Counted from the first letter of the stretch, positions 7,647 to 17,268 are shown. The stretch: 64,000 nt of DNA from Planktothricoides raciborskii GIHE-MW2 (GCF_040564635.1 NZ_CP159837.1:2173001-2237000); one strand, 5' to 3'. The notes: generated from the sequence alone by a model not told the origin. Made by a program: numbers and translations.

Positions 7647-8948
7647 TTAACTTTGCACCCAAAGCCGTCCTTCATGCAGGGGAAACGAATGCTTACGATT
7701 ACGCCATTTAATATTGCGATCGCGCGTCTTTTCAAACCGATAAGACTGAAAACCTGCCGCCAAAGCCAATTGACCCAGCCACCGTTCCACTGGGACATAA
7801 ACCCCATAAGGTGCTGAGTCACCCACCACAAAACAGATCCGGCAAGGACTGGCGGTGACAAGCCTTAACGTATGCCAAACTTTAGCTAAATCACTAAAAT
7901 AAGCCGCTATCATCAGATGATAAGGCTTTTTTCCCCCGTGATTTGCGCGTTCTGCCGCCAATTGTTCACAAATTGGCCCCATTTCATCAAGCAACGGTAC
8001 AAGGTTAAGATCGGCCAGTAAATCATCTAACTGTTCGCGATCGCCTGCAATATGTTGAGTACAAGATCGAACTAAATATTTTCTCACCGTTTGTTGCAGG
8101 TCTTTCCATCGCTCAACTTCCCCCCAAAATGACATTTCCAAACGGGTAGCATCCGCATAATCATAATTATTAGTATAAGGAGGAGAAGTCAGGACAAAAT
8201 TTGCCCAGCCATTCGGAATAGAGGGACAAAATCTGGCATCTTCTTGATACAATTGTGCGGCGACATTTGCCGGATGCCCCTGAGTTTGCCCCATATCGAT
8301 CGCCATATTTTGAATTTGTTTTTTGTATGCAACCAGCGGATCTAAAGATTTGGCCTTTTTTTGATTTGGTAATACATATTGCCAAGTGGCAGTTCCCACG
8401 GGGGAAGAGACTCGCAGAATTGCGGTAATCGCTAACCAGTGTAATTCGGAGATGGGACTGCCATCAGCCAGATGCTGCCACGCTTGTTTCAAAGCATCTA
8501 ATTGAATTAAAATATCAGGGGGATAACACTTTTGAATCAGCGGCGGATAGTTAAAGGAAGAACCGGGTAATTTTTGGGCAAGAGACTGTATTTTTTTTCC
8601 GGTTTCTAGAAATTGTTCTACTGACTCTACATAAGCCAGTTTTGCCCGAGCAATTTTGGCAACAAATGGATGGGCTTCCACTCCCAACGAGGCAACACCG
8701 CAGCGTTTTCCGACAATTAAAGTTGTCCCAGAACCGGCAAAAGGATCGAGTAATTTCACCTCACCTTGTTGCAAGGCAATGTTAATTTCTTGCTCAACCC
8801 ATTGAGCCGAAAAACCCGCTGAATAGCGAAACCATCGGTGAACCGGCAAACTCATATTATCTACAAAGGAGGAACTCCGTTCATGGATGGCCGGATTTGT
8901 CGATTCTGGGAATACTTCTGGAAATAGAGATAATTGTTGCCCATGCAT
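7647..8948 (-). CDS. Orphan site-specific DNA methyltransferase (probable N4-cytosine)
   Basis: A 433-residue methylase with SAM motif I DPFAGSGTT at residues 68-76 and catalytic motif TSPPY at about 254-258, followed by NNYDYADATRLE. Motif I before motif IV gives the alpha/gamma-type order. SPPY preceded by Thr is typical of amino-methylating enzymes, most often N4-cytosine. No nuclease gene is adjacent, so it appears solitary. Conserved solitary methylases, for example GGCC-specific N4-cytosine enzymes, are widespread in cyanobacteria and this could be one, but the target cannot be read from the sequence. The 3' end lies just beyond the 85-bp repeat array. Confidence 0.8.
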   Translation of the reverse strand: MHGQQLSLFPEVFPESTNPAIHERSSSFVDNMSLPVHRWFRYSAGFSAQWVEQEINIALQQGEVKLLDPFAGSGTTLIVGKRCGVASLGVEAHPFVAKIARAKLAYVESVEQFLETGKKIQSLAQKLPGSSFNYPPLIQKCYPPDILIQLDALKQAWQHLADGSPISELHWLAITAILRVSSPVGTATWQYVLPNQKKAKSLDPLVAYKKQIQNMAIDMGQTQGHPANVAAQLYQEDARFCPSIPNGWANFVLTSPPYTNNYDYADATRLEMSFWGEVERWKDLQQTVRKYLVRSCTQHIAGDREQLDDLLADLNLVPLLDEMGPICEQLAAERANHGGKKPYHLMIAAYFSDLAKVWHTLRLVTASPCRICFVVGDSAPYGVYVPVERWLGQLALAAGFQSYRFEKTRDRNIKWRNRKHSFPLHEGRLWVQS

Positions 8949-9037
8949 GAAGATAATCCTCTTTTAAAAGGAGTAAAGTAAGTAGGGTGGGCAATATTTT
9001 GTTCAAATTGCCCACCCTAAGATTAGCTAAGATTAGC

Positions 9038-9637
9038 TTAATTCTCGGAAATTTGCCGCCAACGTTCTTGAATTTCCGTAATCGTAAATACCGCTTGAAA
9101 CTTTAACCCTTCTTGTTGATATAACTCGGCCCCTCCTTGCAGTCGATCCACCAAAGAAATCACGCGATCGACTTGATAACCGGCTTCTTTCAGACGATTA
9201 ACGGCTTTCATAGCGGAGGCGCCGGTAGTGACCACATCCTCTAAAACCACAATTTTTGCCCCTGGTTCTGGGGTTGGGCCTTCGATATAGGCCATTGTGC
9301 CATGTCCTTTGGCTTCTTTGCGGATAATTAAGGCGGGAATTGGCCGTTTTTCCAAGGCAGAAACGATACTCACCGCCGAGACGATCGGATCGGCCCCCAG
9401 GGTGAGCCCCGCGATCGCCTGGGTATCCGTGGGCAACATAGCGAACAATACCCGACCTGTGGCTAAGGCCCCTTCCGGGTGCAGTGTCACCAGTTTACCG
9501 TTGATATAGTAACGGCTGGGTTGTCCTGAAGAGAGGACAAAGTCTCCTTCTTTATAGGCATATTGGCAAATTAAATCAAGCAATGCAGCGCGAACTTGAT
9601 TTAACTCAGTGGATGGGGTGTCGGTAGAATAAGTCAT
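9038..9637 (-). CDS. pyrE: Orotate phosphoribosyltransferase
   Basis: A 199-residue cytosolic enzyme that joins orotate to PRPP to give orotidine 5'-monophosphate in pyrimidine synthesis. The PRPP-binding signature IVVLEDVVTTGASAMKAV is present with its paired acidic residues, and the N-terminal SGQPSRYYIN loop is typical of bacterial PyrE. Length is normal, slightly under 200 residues. It is monocistronic on the minus strand with an ATG at 9637. Downstream lies an imperfect inverted repeat of the GTAGGGTGGGCAATATT family (about 8980-9020) that may act as a terminator. Confidence 0.95.
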   Translation of the reverse strand: MTYSTDTPSTELNQVRAALLDLICQYAYKEGDFVLSSGQPSRYYINGKLVTLHPEGALATGRVLFAMLPTDTQAIAGLTLGADPIVSAVSIVSALEKRPIPALIIRKEAKGHGTMAYIEGPTPEPGAKIVVLEDVVTTGASAMKAVNRLKEAGYQVDRVISLVDRLQGGAELYQQEGLKFQAVFTITEIQERWRQISEN

Positions 9638-9786
9638 CTGTCTGATAAGTCTGATAATTTGAGTCTAAAGCTAAGGCTTTATTATAGGTTAGCAGGGGTT
9701 GACGGCTTGATTAATTTTTCCCCCACGAGAAAAACCCACTTCGGGATTTTTTCCGCTAGTATCGAGAAAAACATGGGTGTGAAATT

Positions 9787-10155
9787 ATGCAAATTCACTG
9801 GAAAAGTTGCCTAGGTGCCTTATGCGTCTTAAGTGCCGCGACAATGTTAATGCCTACAGAGGCGATCGCCCAATCAAATTCTCCCAACAGAAAGGTTCGT
9901 TCGATTCCTGACGCCTTTGAAAGTTCATTCTACGGTTTCCGAGGGCGCTATGGTTTTAGAACCTCGATCTTTGGGGAAGTTGCCCAACGATTTTTTTTCT
10001 ATCCTGATAACTCTATTGTTGGGGATAGCAACCGGGTCGCGGATACTTACAGAGAGGTGATGGATGTGCAAACCATGAGCGATCCGTTCATTCGTACCCC
10101 GGATCTAGAGAGTCCCTTTAATCGTTCTTTGTTAACCGATCCACCGACTCGATAG
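9787..10155 (+). CDS. Small secreted protein of unknown function
   Basis: A 122-residue protein with a classic signal peptide: a basic start, a hydrophobic core (LGALCVLSAATMLM) and a cleavage site after AIAQ near residue 29. The mature part of roughly 93 residues is rich in Arg, Phe, Ser and Pro, with no Cys and no recognised domain. It resembles the small periplasmic hypothetical proteins conserved among filamentous cyanobacteria. It stands alone, divergent from pyrE and followed by palindromic repeats. No function is proposed. Confidence 0.7.
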   Translation: MQIHWKSCLGALCVLSAATMLMPTEAIAQSNSPNRKVRSIPDAFESSFYGFRGRYGFRTSIFGEVAQRFFFYPDNSIVGDSNRVADTYREVMDVQTMSDPFIRTPDLESPFNRSLLTDPPTR

Positions 10156-10165
10156 CTGTAACCCC

Positions 10166-10360
10166 AGGGCGAAGCATTACCGCAGTAAATTTAGGATTTT
10201 CACCAATAACTTATATGCGGTAATGCTTCGCCCTTACCGAATTATATTTACACAAAAAACCTGAAAAAATAACCACAAATATCCGTAGGGGCGAAGCATT
10301 GCCGCAGTAAATTTAGGATTTTCACCAATAACTTATATGCGGCAATGCTTCGCCATTACT
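10166..10360. repeat. Two GGGCGAAGCATT palindromes, inner arm ACCGC / GCCGC
   Basis: Two inverted-repeat elements, about 10166-10240 and 10286-10360. Arms GGGCGAAGCATTACCGCAG and ATGCGGTAATGCTTCGCCC enclose the shared loop TAAATTTAGGATTTTCACC. In the second copy the inner arm reads GCCGC on one side and GCGGC on the other, so pairing is preserved despite the change. The stretch between this array and the next gene (10361-10456) is A/T-rich and holds nothing recognisable. Confidence 0.85.
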
Positions 10361-10456
10361 GGTTTTTTTTAACATAAAAACGCTGTAAATCAACATATTT
10401 TATATGGTTTAAACATATAAAAATCAATAAAAAATAAAAACATAAAAAACATTTAA

Positions 10457-11635
10457 TTAATCTTTTTGACAGTCACGAGCAATTTCAATACAAGTGGTTA
10501 AATTGGCATCAGTTTTAATCCCTTCAGGATTAATATGAGTGGCAGTGGCTTGATACCCTTGTTGTTGCAAACCTTGGATTAGTCGATCGCGTTTGGGAAT
10601 ATCCATTTTTCCCCTGCGACCAATTTCCCCCAGGGTGTAAAAATAAGGAGGTAATTCTGCTTCTTCCATCAGAATTTTTAATAATTCAATTCGCTTTAAC
10701 CAGTGGTTTTCTTGGGCTGTTGCTTGGGCTGTTGCTTGGGCTTTTTCTTGGGCTAAAGCCTGCATTTTTAATAAAAAGGGGCGATCGTGCAACGACCCCA
10801 ACCATATTGGCCCACTTAGGGTCAGGGGTTCGCCGTCATGGGGACAAGTGACCCGCCCTAATTGTCGCCAGGTGACGGTTTGATAGTCGCCGCAGTGGTG
10901 ACAATAACCCAGAAATCCGTAGTTTTCGGGGGTCAAAGACTCTGAGGGCAGTAACCGCAGCATCACCCGATAGGTTTGACCGGCAAACAGGGCAAATATC
11001 GGCTGAATGCCCAATCCTTTGGTCGCCGCTTGTTGTAAGGTACTGCCAATGAGTAGACGTAAAGCTTGTTCTTGGGCGGCTGGGTGCGATCGCGCACAGG
11101 CGCCGTAAACCCGAACGCTTTTTTCTGGTAAATGCCCGGTGGCTGTGCGTCCGTCCGTACTGGTGATATAAAGTAATCCGTTAATCTTGGTGGCCCATAA
11201 GCTGGTACTGAGGTAGGGAACCGCTGACCCAAAGCAGTCTACGTCTACTACATCGTAATAGTTACTTTGATTGTAGCAGTCAAAAAATACCCGGTTGGCG
11301 TCGAGGTGGGTCAGTTGACAGGCTCCTTGAGCGATCGCCTCATAGAGATTTTCCCGCAAAATGTCGCTATTGTCTGGGTTTCCTTCGTTAGCCCAGATAC
11401 TATCTGCCCCACTTTCCAACCAATAACGGAGCGATCGCACCCCACAACCGGCCATTGCATCCAATACCCGTAAACTGCCCGTATCTTGGCGATAAATTTT
11501 GGCGGCTAAAACCCCTAAATCTCGCACAACTTGGGACGCGGAACGATAGAAAGTATGGCCTACTTGAAAACGGGCTTTCCCTTCTGTTTGCCATGTATAA
11601 TCTTGGCTCAATTTGCACCAACAGTAAAAAGACAA
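10457..11635 (-). CDS. trm1: tRNA (guanine-26) N2-dimethyltransferase, Trm1 family
   Basis: A 392-residue SAM enzyme resembling Trm1, which dimethylates G26 of tRNA in archaea, eukaryotes and some bacteria including cyanobacteria. Features: the N-terminal EGKARFQVGHTFYRSAS, SAM motif VLDAMAGCGVRSLRY, catalytic-type segment DVDCFGSAVPYL, and a C-terminal Cys cluster (GYCHHCG then VTCPHDG) as in the Trm1 zinc site. The apparent start is a TTG at 11635 with a weak AAGG upstream; no in-frame ATG lies nearby. A Gln/Ala-rich linker around residue 300 contains short ATAQ repeats. The gene is intact and stands alone. Confidence 0.85.
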   Translation of the reverse strand: MSFYCWCKLSQDYTWQTEGKARFQVGHTFYRSASQVVRDLGVLAAKIYRQDTGSLRVLDAMAGCGVRSLRYWLESGADSIWANEGNPDNSDILRENLYEAIAQGACQLTHLDANRVFFDCYNQSNYYDVVDVDCFGSAVPYLSTSLWATKINGLLYITSTDGRTATGHLPEKSVRVYGACARSHPAAQEQALRLLIGSTLQQAATKGLGIQPIFALFAGQTYRVMLRLLPSESLTPENYGFLGYCHHCGDYQTVTWRQLGRVTCPHDGEPLTLSGPIWLGSLHDRPFLLKMQALAQEKAQATAQATAQENHWLKRIELLKILMEEAELPPYFYTLGEIGRRGKMDIPKRDRLIQGLQQQGYQATATHINPEGIKTDANLTTCIEIARDCQKD

Positions 11636-12046
11636 CGCCTTATTGTAGCGAATTGTAGCGAAAAATCCGCTGACTGGGGCGGCGGAATTTGGTGCTAAGA
11701 TAAAAGCAGCAAATAATTTTGCTGAATATTGAGATGATCCAAACCATTAAAAATACCAAAGTTGAATAAATTCCGGTAATCATTGTTTGCCAAGTAAATG
11801 TCACCGATTTGATGTTTTGAAAACAGATCGGTGCGTTACGGCGGGAATAAAAAACACTGATGGTTTAGAGAGAAATTTGCCCCGCCTTTAGCGTAGCCAT
11901 GCCGAAGGCTATACGCACCCTAATATTGATGATTTGCTATTTGAAATTCCAGATACTCGCTTTCTTAAGAATTTATCTGTGATTAAATCCCTATTAGGGA
12001 TTAAAATCATATCTATGCTCTATAAATAGCTTCTGTATTTCCACTT
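11636..12046. other. 411-base intergenic region with no recognised gene
   Basis: Upstream of both trm1 (minus) and pcrA (plus). The segment GGTGCGTTACG at about 11829 and TACGCACC near 11920 form an inverted pair about 90 bases apart, similar to short mobile repeats elsewhere in cyanobacteria. Nothing else was recognised. Confidence 0.5.
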
Positions 12047-15000
12047 ATGACCAACCAGACTACTGATTTTCTCAGCCAACTCAACCCTAGTCAACGTAAG
12101 GCGGCAGAACATTTCTGCGGCCCCCTTTTAGTGGTGGCCGGGGCGGGTTCCGGCAAAACTCGGGCTTTGACTTATCGCATTGCTAATTTGATTCAGAATG
12201 AGGGAGTGAACCCGGAAAATATTCTGGCAGTGACATTTACCAATAAAGCCGCAAAAGAGATGAAAGAACGTCTCGATCGCCTCTTTGGGGACGCTACCTC
12301 AATGGAAAAATATGGCAAGCCCTACAGTGTCCTAGAACCCCCGTTACAAACCCAAGTGCGATCGCGGGTGTGGAAACGCTACATTAAACCCTTATGGATT
12401 GGCACTTTTCATAGCCTTTGCGCCCGAATTTTGCGCTTTGATATCGACAAATATCAAGACGAAAGTGGTCGCCAGTGGGACCGTAAGTTTTCCATTTGTG
12501 ACGAGTCGGACACCCAAAGTCTGGTCAAAGAAATTGTCACCAAACAGTTAAATTTGGATAACAAGAAATTTGAACCGCGCAAAGTCCGCTACGCTATCAG
12601 CAATGCCAAAAATAAAGGCTGGTCGCCTCGCGCTTTAGAAATGGACGACCCGACTAATTATTATAATCGGACGATCGCCGATGTTTATCGCCATTACCAA
12701 AATGCTTTGGCTGCCAATAACGCCTTAGATTTTGATGATTTAATTCGGATTCCAGTAGAATTGTTTCGGCAAAATGAGCAAGTTTTAGACTATTGGCATC
12801 GGCAATTTCATCATATTTTAGTAGACGAATACCAAGATACTAACCGTACGCAATATGAATTGATTCGCCTCTTAGTCACCAACGGCGCTAGTGCCAGGTC
12901 TTTTAATAATTGGGAAAATCGCTCCATTTTTGTGGTGGGAGACGTGGATCAATGCCAGCCCCCAGGAAGTTTGGTTTTAACTACTAATGGTTATGTTCCT
13001 ATCGAGAACTTAGACCCAGAACGCGATCGCCTCGTCAGCTATGACCGGCATATTTTCTCCATTGCTACTCGCCCCGAAGGTTATGCTTTTGATAAAGCCA
13101 GCCGAGAATATCATGGCCAATTAATTCAAGTCGAAGCTGGGGGCAAAATGGCCAAAAGTACCCCCAATCATTTATGGCCAATTCGCTGGACTCCCTTCGC
13201 CAAAGAAGACGCTTATGTAGTCTATATTATGCGGCGCAAAGATTGGTATCGCATCGCTGGGGGCAAGTTATTTGATGAGAATTTAGAATTTAATCTAACG
13301 GAACAAGCCCAACGACAAAAAGCTACAGAAGCATGGATTTTACTGGCAACCGGCGATCGCACCGAAGCCGCCGAAAAAGTCTATTTCCTGGCCAAACAAT
13401 ATGGCATTCCCACCTTAAAGTTTGAACCCAGCGATGACCCAAAAAGTCGCACAGCCGCAGAAATAGAACAGTTTTTTAGTCAGCAAAAGAATTTGCCTCA
13501 AAAGGTAGAAAAATGCCTCAATGACTTTGGCCGTTCCTGGGAAGATCCGATTTATAATCGAAAAATTGCCTATAAACTCCAAGGCAAACTAGGCATGACA
13601 GAAGTAGCAGCCGCTAATTTAATGCCCAACCTAATGAACGTCGGAGTTTATCAAAACGGTCAGTCAGTTTCTTGGGAAAATTTTCGCACCCAAACCGAAA
13701 CATATCATGGGCCTGTCTATAGCCTAGATGTGGAAAAACATGAGTTATATTTTACCAATGGCTTGCTTACCCATAACTCTATTTACAGTTTCCGCATGGC
13801 AGATTTTACCATCTTATTAGAATTTCAAGAAGATTTTGGGGATGGCTTGGACGATGAGGAAAGTCACACCATGATCAAATTGGAAGAAAACTATCGATCG
13901 CGGGAAAATATTCTGGAAGTTGCTAACCAGCTAATTAGTAAGAACACCGAACGCATTGATAAAGTATTACGTCCTACTCGCGGTCAAGGAGATCCTATCT
14001 ATTGTCACCAGGCTAATGATGACCGGGATGAGGCAGCATTTGTAGTAGATAAAATTCGCAACTTAGAGTCAATTAACCCAGAATTATCCTGGGGTGATAT
14101 GGCCATTCTTTATCGCACGAATGCCCAGTCTCGACCTTTTGAAGAAGTCCTAGTCAGAAACAATGTGCCCTATCGCATTGTGGGGGGATTAAGATTCTAC
14201 GATCGCAAAGAAATTAAAGATGCGATCGCCTATTTGCGGCTGCTAGTAAATCCAGCGGATACCATTAGTTTACGGCGGATTATTAACACCCCCAGACGGG
14301 GAATTGGTCAAACTACCTTACAACGGCTAGAAGATTTTGCCCAACAACTAGGTGTGCCGCTTTGGGAAATTATCAAAGATGAAACCTCCGTCAAAACCGT
14401 GGGGGGAAGAACCGCCAAACCTATTTTAGAATTTGTGGCGACTATCCAGAAATGGCAGCAGGAAATTGAAACCTTACCAGGGTTAGAAATTGTCCAAGGA
14501 ATTATGAAAGATTCTGGGTACGTTGACGCCTTGAAAATGGAAGGAACCGAAGAAGCAGATAATCGCTTAGAAAATATCAATGAACTGTTTAACGCCGTAT
14601 TTCAATATGGCGATGAAAATGAGGATCGATCCTTAATCGGATTTTTGGCCAATGCCTCTTTATCCTCTGATTTAGATAACTTAGGAGAAGGGGAATCAGC
14701 AGTTTCTTTAATGACCTTACATTCCGCCAAAGGATTAGAATTTCCGGTGGTGTTTATGGTGGGCATGGAAGAAGGAATGTTTCCCCATTTTCGCAGTTTA
14801 AATGATGCCAAAGCCTTGGAGGAAGAACGCCGTCTCTGTTATGTGGGCATTACCCGCGCCGAAGAACAGTTATTTTTAACTTATGCCTCTGCCCGGAATT
14901 TGTGGGGGTCTTATGAACATACTCGACCTTCGAGATTTTTAGGGGAATTACCTGCTGATTATATTGAAGGCAATGGAGTGGCTAAACGGGTGAAAAAAGG

Positions 15001-15208
15001 CCGCACTTCTACCCGGACTATTTCTAAAGGTGCCAGTGCTACAGTCAAAGATTGGAAAGTAGGCGATCGCATCTTGCATAATGATTTTGGCTTAGGGGAA
15101 ATTGCCCTAGTTTCTGGTTCCAAAGACAAGATATTTTTAGCCATTAAATTCGCTCGCGGTGGCCAAAAAATAGTCGATCCCAAAACCGCACCAATTCAGA
15201 AATTGTAA
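12047..15208 (+). CDS. pcrA: UvrD/PcrA-type DNA helicase containing an intein
   Basis: The precursor has 1053 residues; removing the intein at residues 303-577 leaves 778, the usual PcrA length. Helicase motifs are complete: Q-motif and Walker A (LNPSQRKAAEH, AGAGSGKT), motif Ia VTFTNKAAKEM, Walker B ILVDEYQDTN, motif III GDVDQ-SIYSFRMADF (split by the intein), motif IV region ILYRTNAQSR, motif V TLHSAKGLEF and motif VI ERRLCYVGITRAEE. It unwinds DNA 3'-to-5' in repair and replication restart. Function depends on splicing. The C-terminal beta domain (KDWKVGDRILHNDFG) is typical. The gene stands between intergenic stretches and is followed by short ATTGATAATT repeats. Confidence 0.95.
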   Translation: MTNQTTDFLSQLNPSQRKAAEHFCGPLLVVAGAGSGKTRALTYRIANLIQNEGVNPENILAVTFTNKAAKEMKERLDRLFGDATSMEKYGKPYSVLEPPLQTQVRSRVWKRYIKPLWIGTFHSLCARILRFDIDKYQDESGRQWDRKFSICDESDTQSLVKEIVTKQLNLDNKKFEPRKVRYAISNAKNKGWSPRALEMDDPTNYYNRTIADVYRHYQNALAANNALDFDDLIRIPVELFRQNEQVLDYWHRQFHHILVDEYQDTNRTQYELIRLLVTNGASARSFNNWENRSIFVVGDVDQCQPPGSLVLTTNGYVPIENLDPERDRLVSYDRHIFSIATRPEGYAFDKASREYHGQLIQVEAGGKMAKSTPNHLWPIRWTPFAKEDAYVVYIMRRKDWYRIAGGKLFDENLEFNLTEQAQRQKATEAWILLATGDRTEAAEKVYFLAKQYGIPTLKFEPSDDPKSRTAAEIEQFFSQQKNLPQKVEKCLNDFGRSWEDPIYNRKIAYKLQGKLGMTEVAAANLMPNLMNVGVYQNGQSVSWENFRTQTETYHGPVYSLDVEKHELYFTNGLLTHNSIYSFRMADFTILLEFQEDFGDGLDDEESHTMIKLEENYRSRENILEVANQLISKNTERIDKVLRPTRGQGDPIYCHQANDDRDEAAFVVDKIRNLESINPELSWGDMAILYRTNAQSRPFEEVLVRNNVPYRIVGGLRFYDRKEIKDAIAYLRLLVNPADTISLRRIINTPRRGIGQTTLQRLEDFAQQLGVPLWEIIKDETSVKTVGGRTAKPILEFVATIQKWQQEIETLPGLEIVQGIMKDSGYVDALKMEGTEEADNRLENINELFNAVFQYGDENEDRSLIGFLANASLSSDLDNLGEGESAVSLMTLHSAKGLEFPVVFMVGMEEGMFPHFRSLNDAKALEEERRLCYVGITRAEEQLFLTYASARNLWGSYEHTRPSRFLGELPADYIEGNGVAKRVKKGRTSTRTISKGASATVKDWKVGDRILHNDFGLGEIALVSGSKDKIFLAIKFARGGQKIVDPKTAPIQKL
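12953..13777 (+). mobile_element. Intein inside helicase motif III, non-LAGLIDADG centre
   Basis: This in-frame insertion of 275 residues (303-577) interrupts the invariant GDVDQ/SIYSF motif. It starts with Cys (CQPPGSLVLTTNGYVPIENL is block A), has a block-B-like STPNHLWP, and ends with block F/G residues YHGPVYSLDVEKHELYFTNG then LLTHN. The following extein residue is Ser, so Cys1, His576, Asn577 and Ser+1 for splicing are all present. The middle shows no LAGLIDADG repeats; a stretch YVVYIMRRKDWYRIAG faintly resembles a GIY-YIG core. Splicing competence is inferred from the residues. Confidence 0.92.
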
Positions 15209-15280
15209 TTGATAATTGATAATTGATAATTATCAATTACACCCCAACCAACCAACAACCAACAACAAACAACAAAAATT

Positions 15281-15718
15281 ATGGAAAGAGGATTATTGTG
15301 GCTGCCATTATTAGGACTATTTATTTGGCTGGCTTGGGCTGGGTGGAATGAGTCCCAAAAAGTCCAAGCTTATCAAGCTTGGGCGGAACAGTTCGATCGC
15401 GCCAAATATGATGTTTATGCGGTATTAGGACAAAAAGGGGATCGCATCACTTGGGGCAAACCCACTCGTAAAGGGCCAGTGGACTTGGAAAGTTTCTTTT
15501 TCAACCAAGTAAAATCCATTCGGTTATTAGTTAATCATCAGCCGGTAGAAATTCCCGCCGAACCGGAAACGGCAACCACTCCAAAAGGTCAGATTTTCCT
15601 AGAATTTGAATTATCAACTGGGGCAACTCAAAAAGTGCCTTTTACCGACTTTTCTCTAGCGGCTAAATGGGCCAAAGTTTTGCATGATTTATGGGTTCAC
15701 AGAAACCCGGTTTCTTGA
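15281..15718 (+). CDS. Membrane-anchored protein of unknown function
   Basis: A 145-residue protein with one N-terminal membrane segment (LLWLPLLGLFIWLAWAGW) and a mostly hydrophilic domain of about 120 residues. The latter contains YDVYAVLGQKGDRITWGKP and a hydrophobic VKSIRLLVNHQPVEI segment. I do not recognise the family; it looks like a conserved cyanobacterial hypothetical with its domain on one side of the membrane. The last residues (HRNPVS) are encoded by the first copy of the palindromic GAAACCCGGTTTC array that follows, so the natural C-terminus may have been altered by the repeat. Confidence 0.65.
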   Translation: MERGLLWLPLLGLFIWLAWAGWNESQKVQAYQAWAEQFDRAKYDVYAVLGQKGDRITWGKPTRKGPVDLESFFFNQVKSIRLLVNHQPVEIPAEPETATTPKGQIFLEFELSTGATQKVPFTDFSLAAKWAKVLHDLWVHRNPVS

Positions 15719-15800
15719 AGAAACCGGGTTTCTGGAATCTCGTAGAAGAAACCGGGTTTCTGGAATTTCTTAGAAGAAACCCGGTTTCTCGGTTTCTAGC
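15704..15800. repeat. Array of AGAAACCCGGTTTCT palindromes
   Basis: Several direct and inverted copies of the 14-15 base motif lie head to tail, separated by short spacers such as TGGAATCTCGTAG. The first overlaps the 3' end of the preceding gene. Strong hairpins are possible; the array may terminate transcription. Confidence 0.85.
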
Positions 15801-15895
15801 TTGGACCATTGCTGGAGAAGCTTCAGCCGATCGCCCCCCCTCAAGCGCTATAACTAGAGATGCAGAGTTGATCGATTATTTCTAACCTGACACAG

Positions 15896-16933
15896 ATGAA
15901 CTTAAAATTATTTTCTGGGAAGTTGTATTCTAGATATTCTGGGAAATTCGCCGCCACGCTTCTCTTGGGGGCGATCGCCACTGTTTCCGCCGTAAATTTA
16001 CACTTATTTACCACTGCACCCGCCACCCTTGCCCAAAGAAGAGCGCCTGCTGAACTGCTGCGAACCATTGGCGATCAAAGATTTGCCATTTTTGACCTAG
16101 AATTCGACCCAGGTAGCCAACGGGTACTCAGTGGCAGCATTGAGGACACGGTGAAATATTGGGGTATCAACACCGGCGACTTAACCTATACTTTGTCGGT
16201 ACATTTAGCGGACGTAACATCTATAGCTGTTAACAATAGCACCGGCATTTTTGCTAGTGGCAGCGACGATCAGACGGTCAACTTGTGGAACATCAACACG
16301 GGGGTATTGCTTTATACCCTTCATGGTCATACGGACAAAGTGAAGTCAGTAGCCATGAGTCCTGATGGCAAAATCGTCGCCAGTGGCAGTTGGGATAAGA
16401 CGGTGCGACTGTGGAATGCCGGAGATGGCACGCCGAAAGCGACTCTCACGGGGCATGAAGATGGAGTTCATGCGGTGGCATTTAGTCCCAATGGCAATAT
16501 TGTCGCCAGTGGGGATCTTAAGGGGGTGGTGAAATTATGGAATGTGTCTACAGGTCAAGTCGTGGCAACGATACCAGCGCACAGTGATTGGGTGAGTTCG
16601 CTGAAATTTACCCCCAATGGGGAATTTTTAGTCACCGGCAGCTTTGACAAAACGGTGAAAGTCTGGAACGCCCAAACCGGAGAACTGGTGCGGACTCTCA
16701 GTGGTCATGCTTTCCCAGTTTACGATATTGCCATTACTCCTGATGGCAAAACGGTGGCCAGTGGTAGCGATGACCGGACGGTGAAACTGTGGGATATTGA
16801 TACAGGCAGAGAATTGCAAACCCTGACGGGACACGAGAAATCAGTATTCGCGATCGCGATTAGTCCCAATGGGCAATTTCTAGCCAGTGGTGGCAACGAC
16901 AATGTAATTAAAATTTGGCGACTAGCAAATTAA
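15896..16933 (+). CDS. Secreted WD40-repeat protein
   Basis: A 345-residue protein with an N-terminal hydrophobic segment (FAATLLLGAIATVSAV) and a likely signal-peptidase site after ATLAQ near residue 47, then seven WD40 repeats filling the rest. Repeats show the usual pattern of GH, then SPDGKIVASGS, then DKTVRLWN. Seven repeats should close one beta-propeller, a protein-binding scaffold. Export to periplasm or thylakoid lumen is inferred from the signal. The partner is unknown. Such WD40-only proteins are abundant in filamentous cyanobacteria. It has no operon partner and is followed by palindromic repeats. Confidence 0.85.
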   Translation: MNLKLFSGKLYSRYSGKFAATLLLGAIATVSAVNLHLFTTAPATLAQRRAPAELLRTIGDQRFAIFDLEFDPGSQRVLSGSIEDTVKYWGINTGDLTYTLSVHLADVTSIAVNNSTGIFASGSDDQTVNLWNINTGVLLYTLHGHTDKVKSVAMSPDGKIVASGSWDKTVRLWNAGDGTPKATLTGHEDGVHAVAFSPNGNIVASGDLKGVVKLWNVSTGQVVATIPAHSDWVSSLKFTPNGEFLVTGSFDKTVKVWNAQTGELVRTLSGHAFPVYDIAITPDGKTVASGSDDRTVKLWDIDTGRELQTLTGHEKSVFAIAISPNGQFLASGGNDNVIKIWRLAN

Positions 16934-16971
16934 AATCCCCGTAGACATTAATTGTCGATAAAATAATTCCC

Positions 16972-17242
16972 TGTAGGGGCGAAGCATTCCGGCGAAAAAT
17001 CTCGGCTTTAACCAGACAATATCTGCCGGAATGCTTCGCCCTTACCCATGTTTATCGTAATGCCCTGTAGGGGCGAAGCATTCCGGCGAAAAATCTCGGC
17101 TTTAACGGGAAAATATCTACCGGAATGCTTCGCCCTTACTAATGTTTATGGTCATGTTTGTAGGGGCGAGGGCCAAGCATGACCGTAAAAAATCTCGGCT
17201 TTAAACCAAAAATATCTGCGGTCATGCTTCGCCCCTACAAAA
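16972..17242. repeat. Three GTAGGGGCGAAGCAT palindromes with differing inner arms
   Basis: Elements at about 16972-17045, 17068-17141 and 17160-17242. The first two have inner arms CCGGC/GCCGG-like around the loop AAAAATCTCGGCTTTAA. The third has GACCG pairing with CGGTC and carries a small insertion in its left arm (GGGGCGAGGGCCAAGCAT). The loop sequence is shared, so these are sister copies whose inner arms changed in a compensatory way. Confidence 0.85.
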
Positions 17243-17268
17243 ATTTATGGTAATGTTTGTGGTTCATT

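Noticed and set aside
7304..7817. Two overlapping open frames encoding repeated MWFQASDIGANASPLQF
   Set aside because: They arise from the 85-base non-coding tandem repeat; the period is not a multiple of three and the peptides simply cycle.
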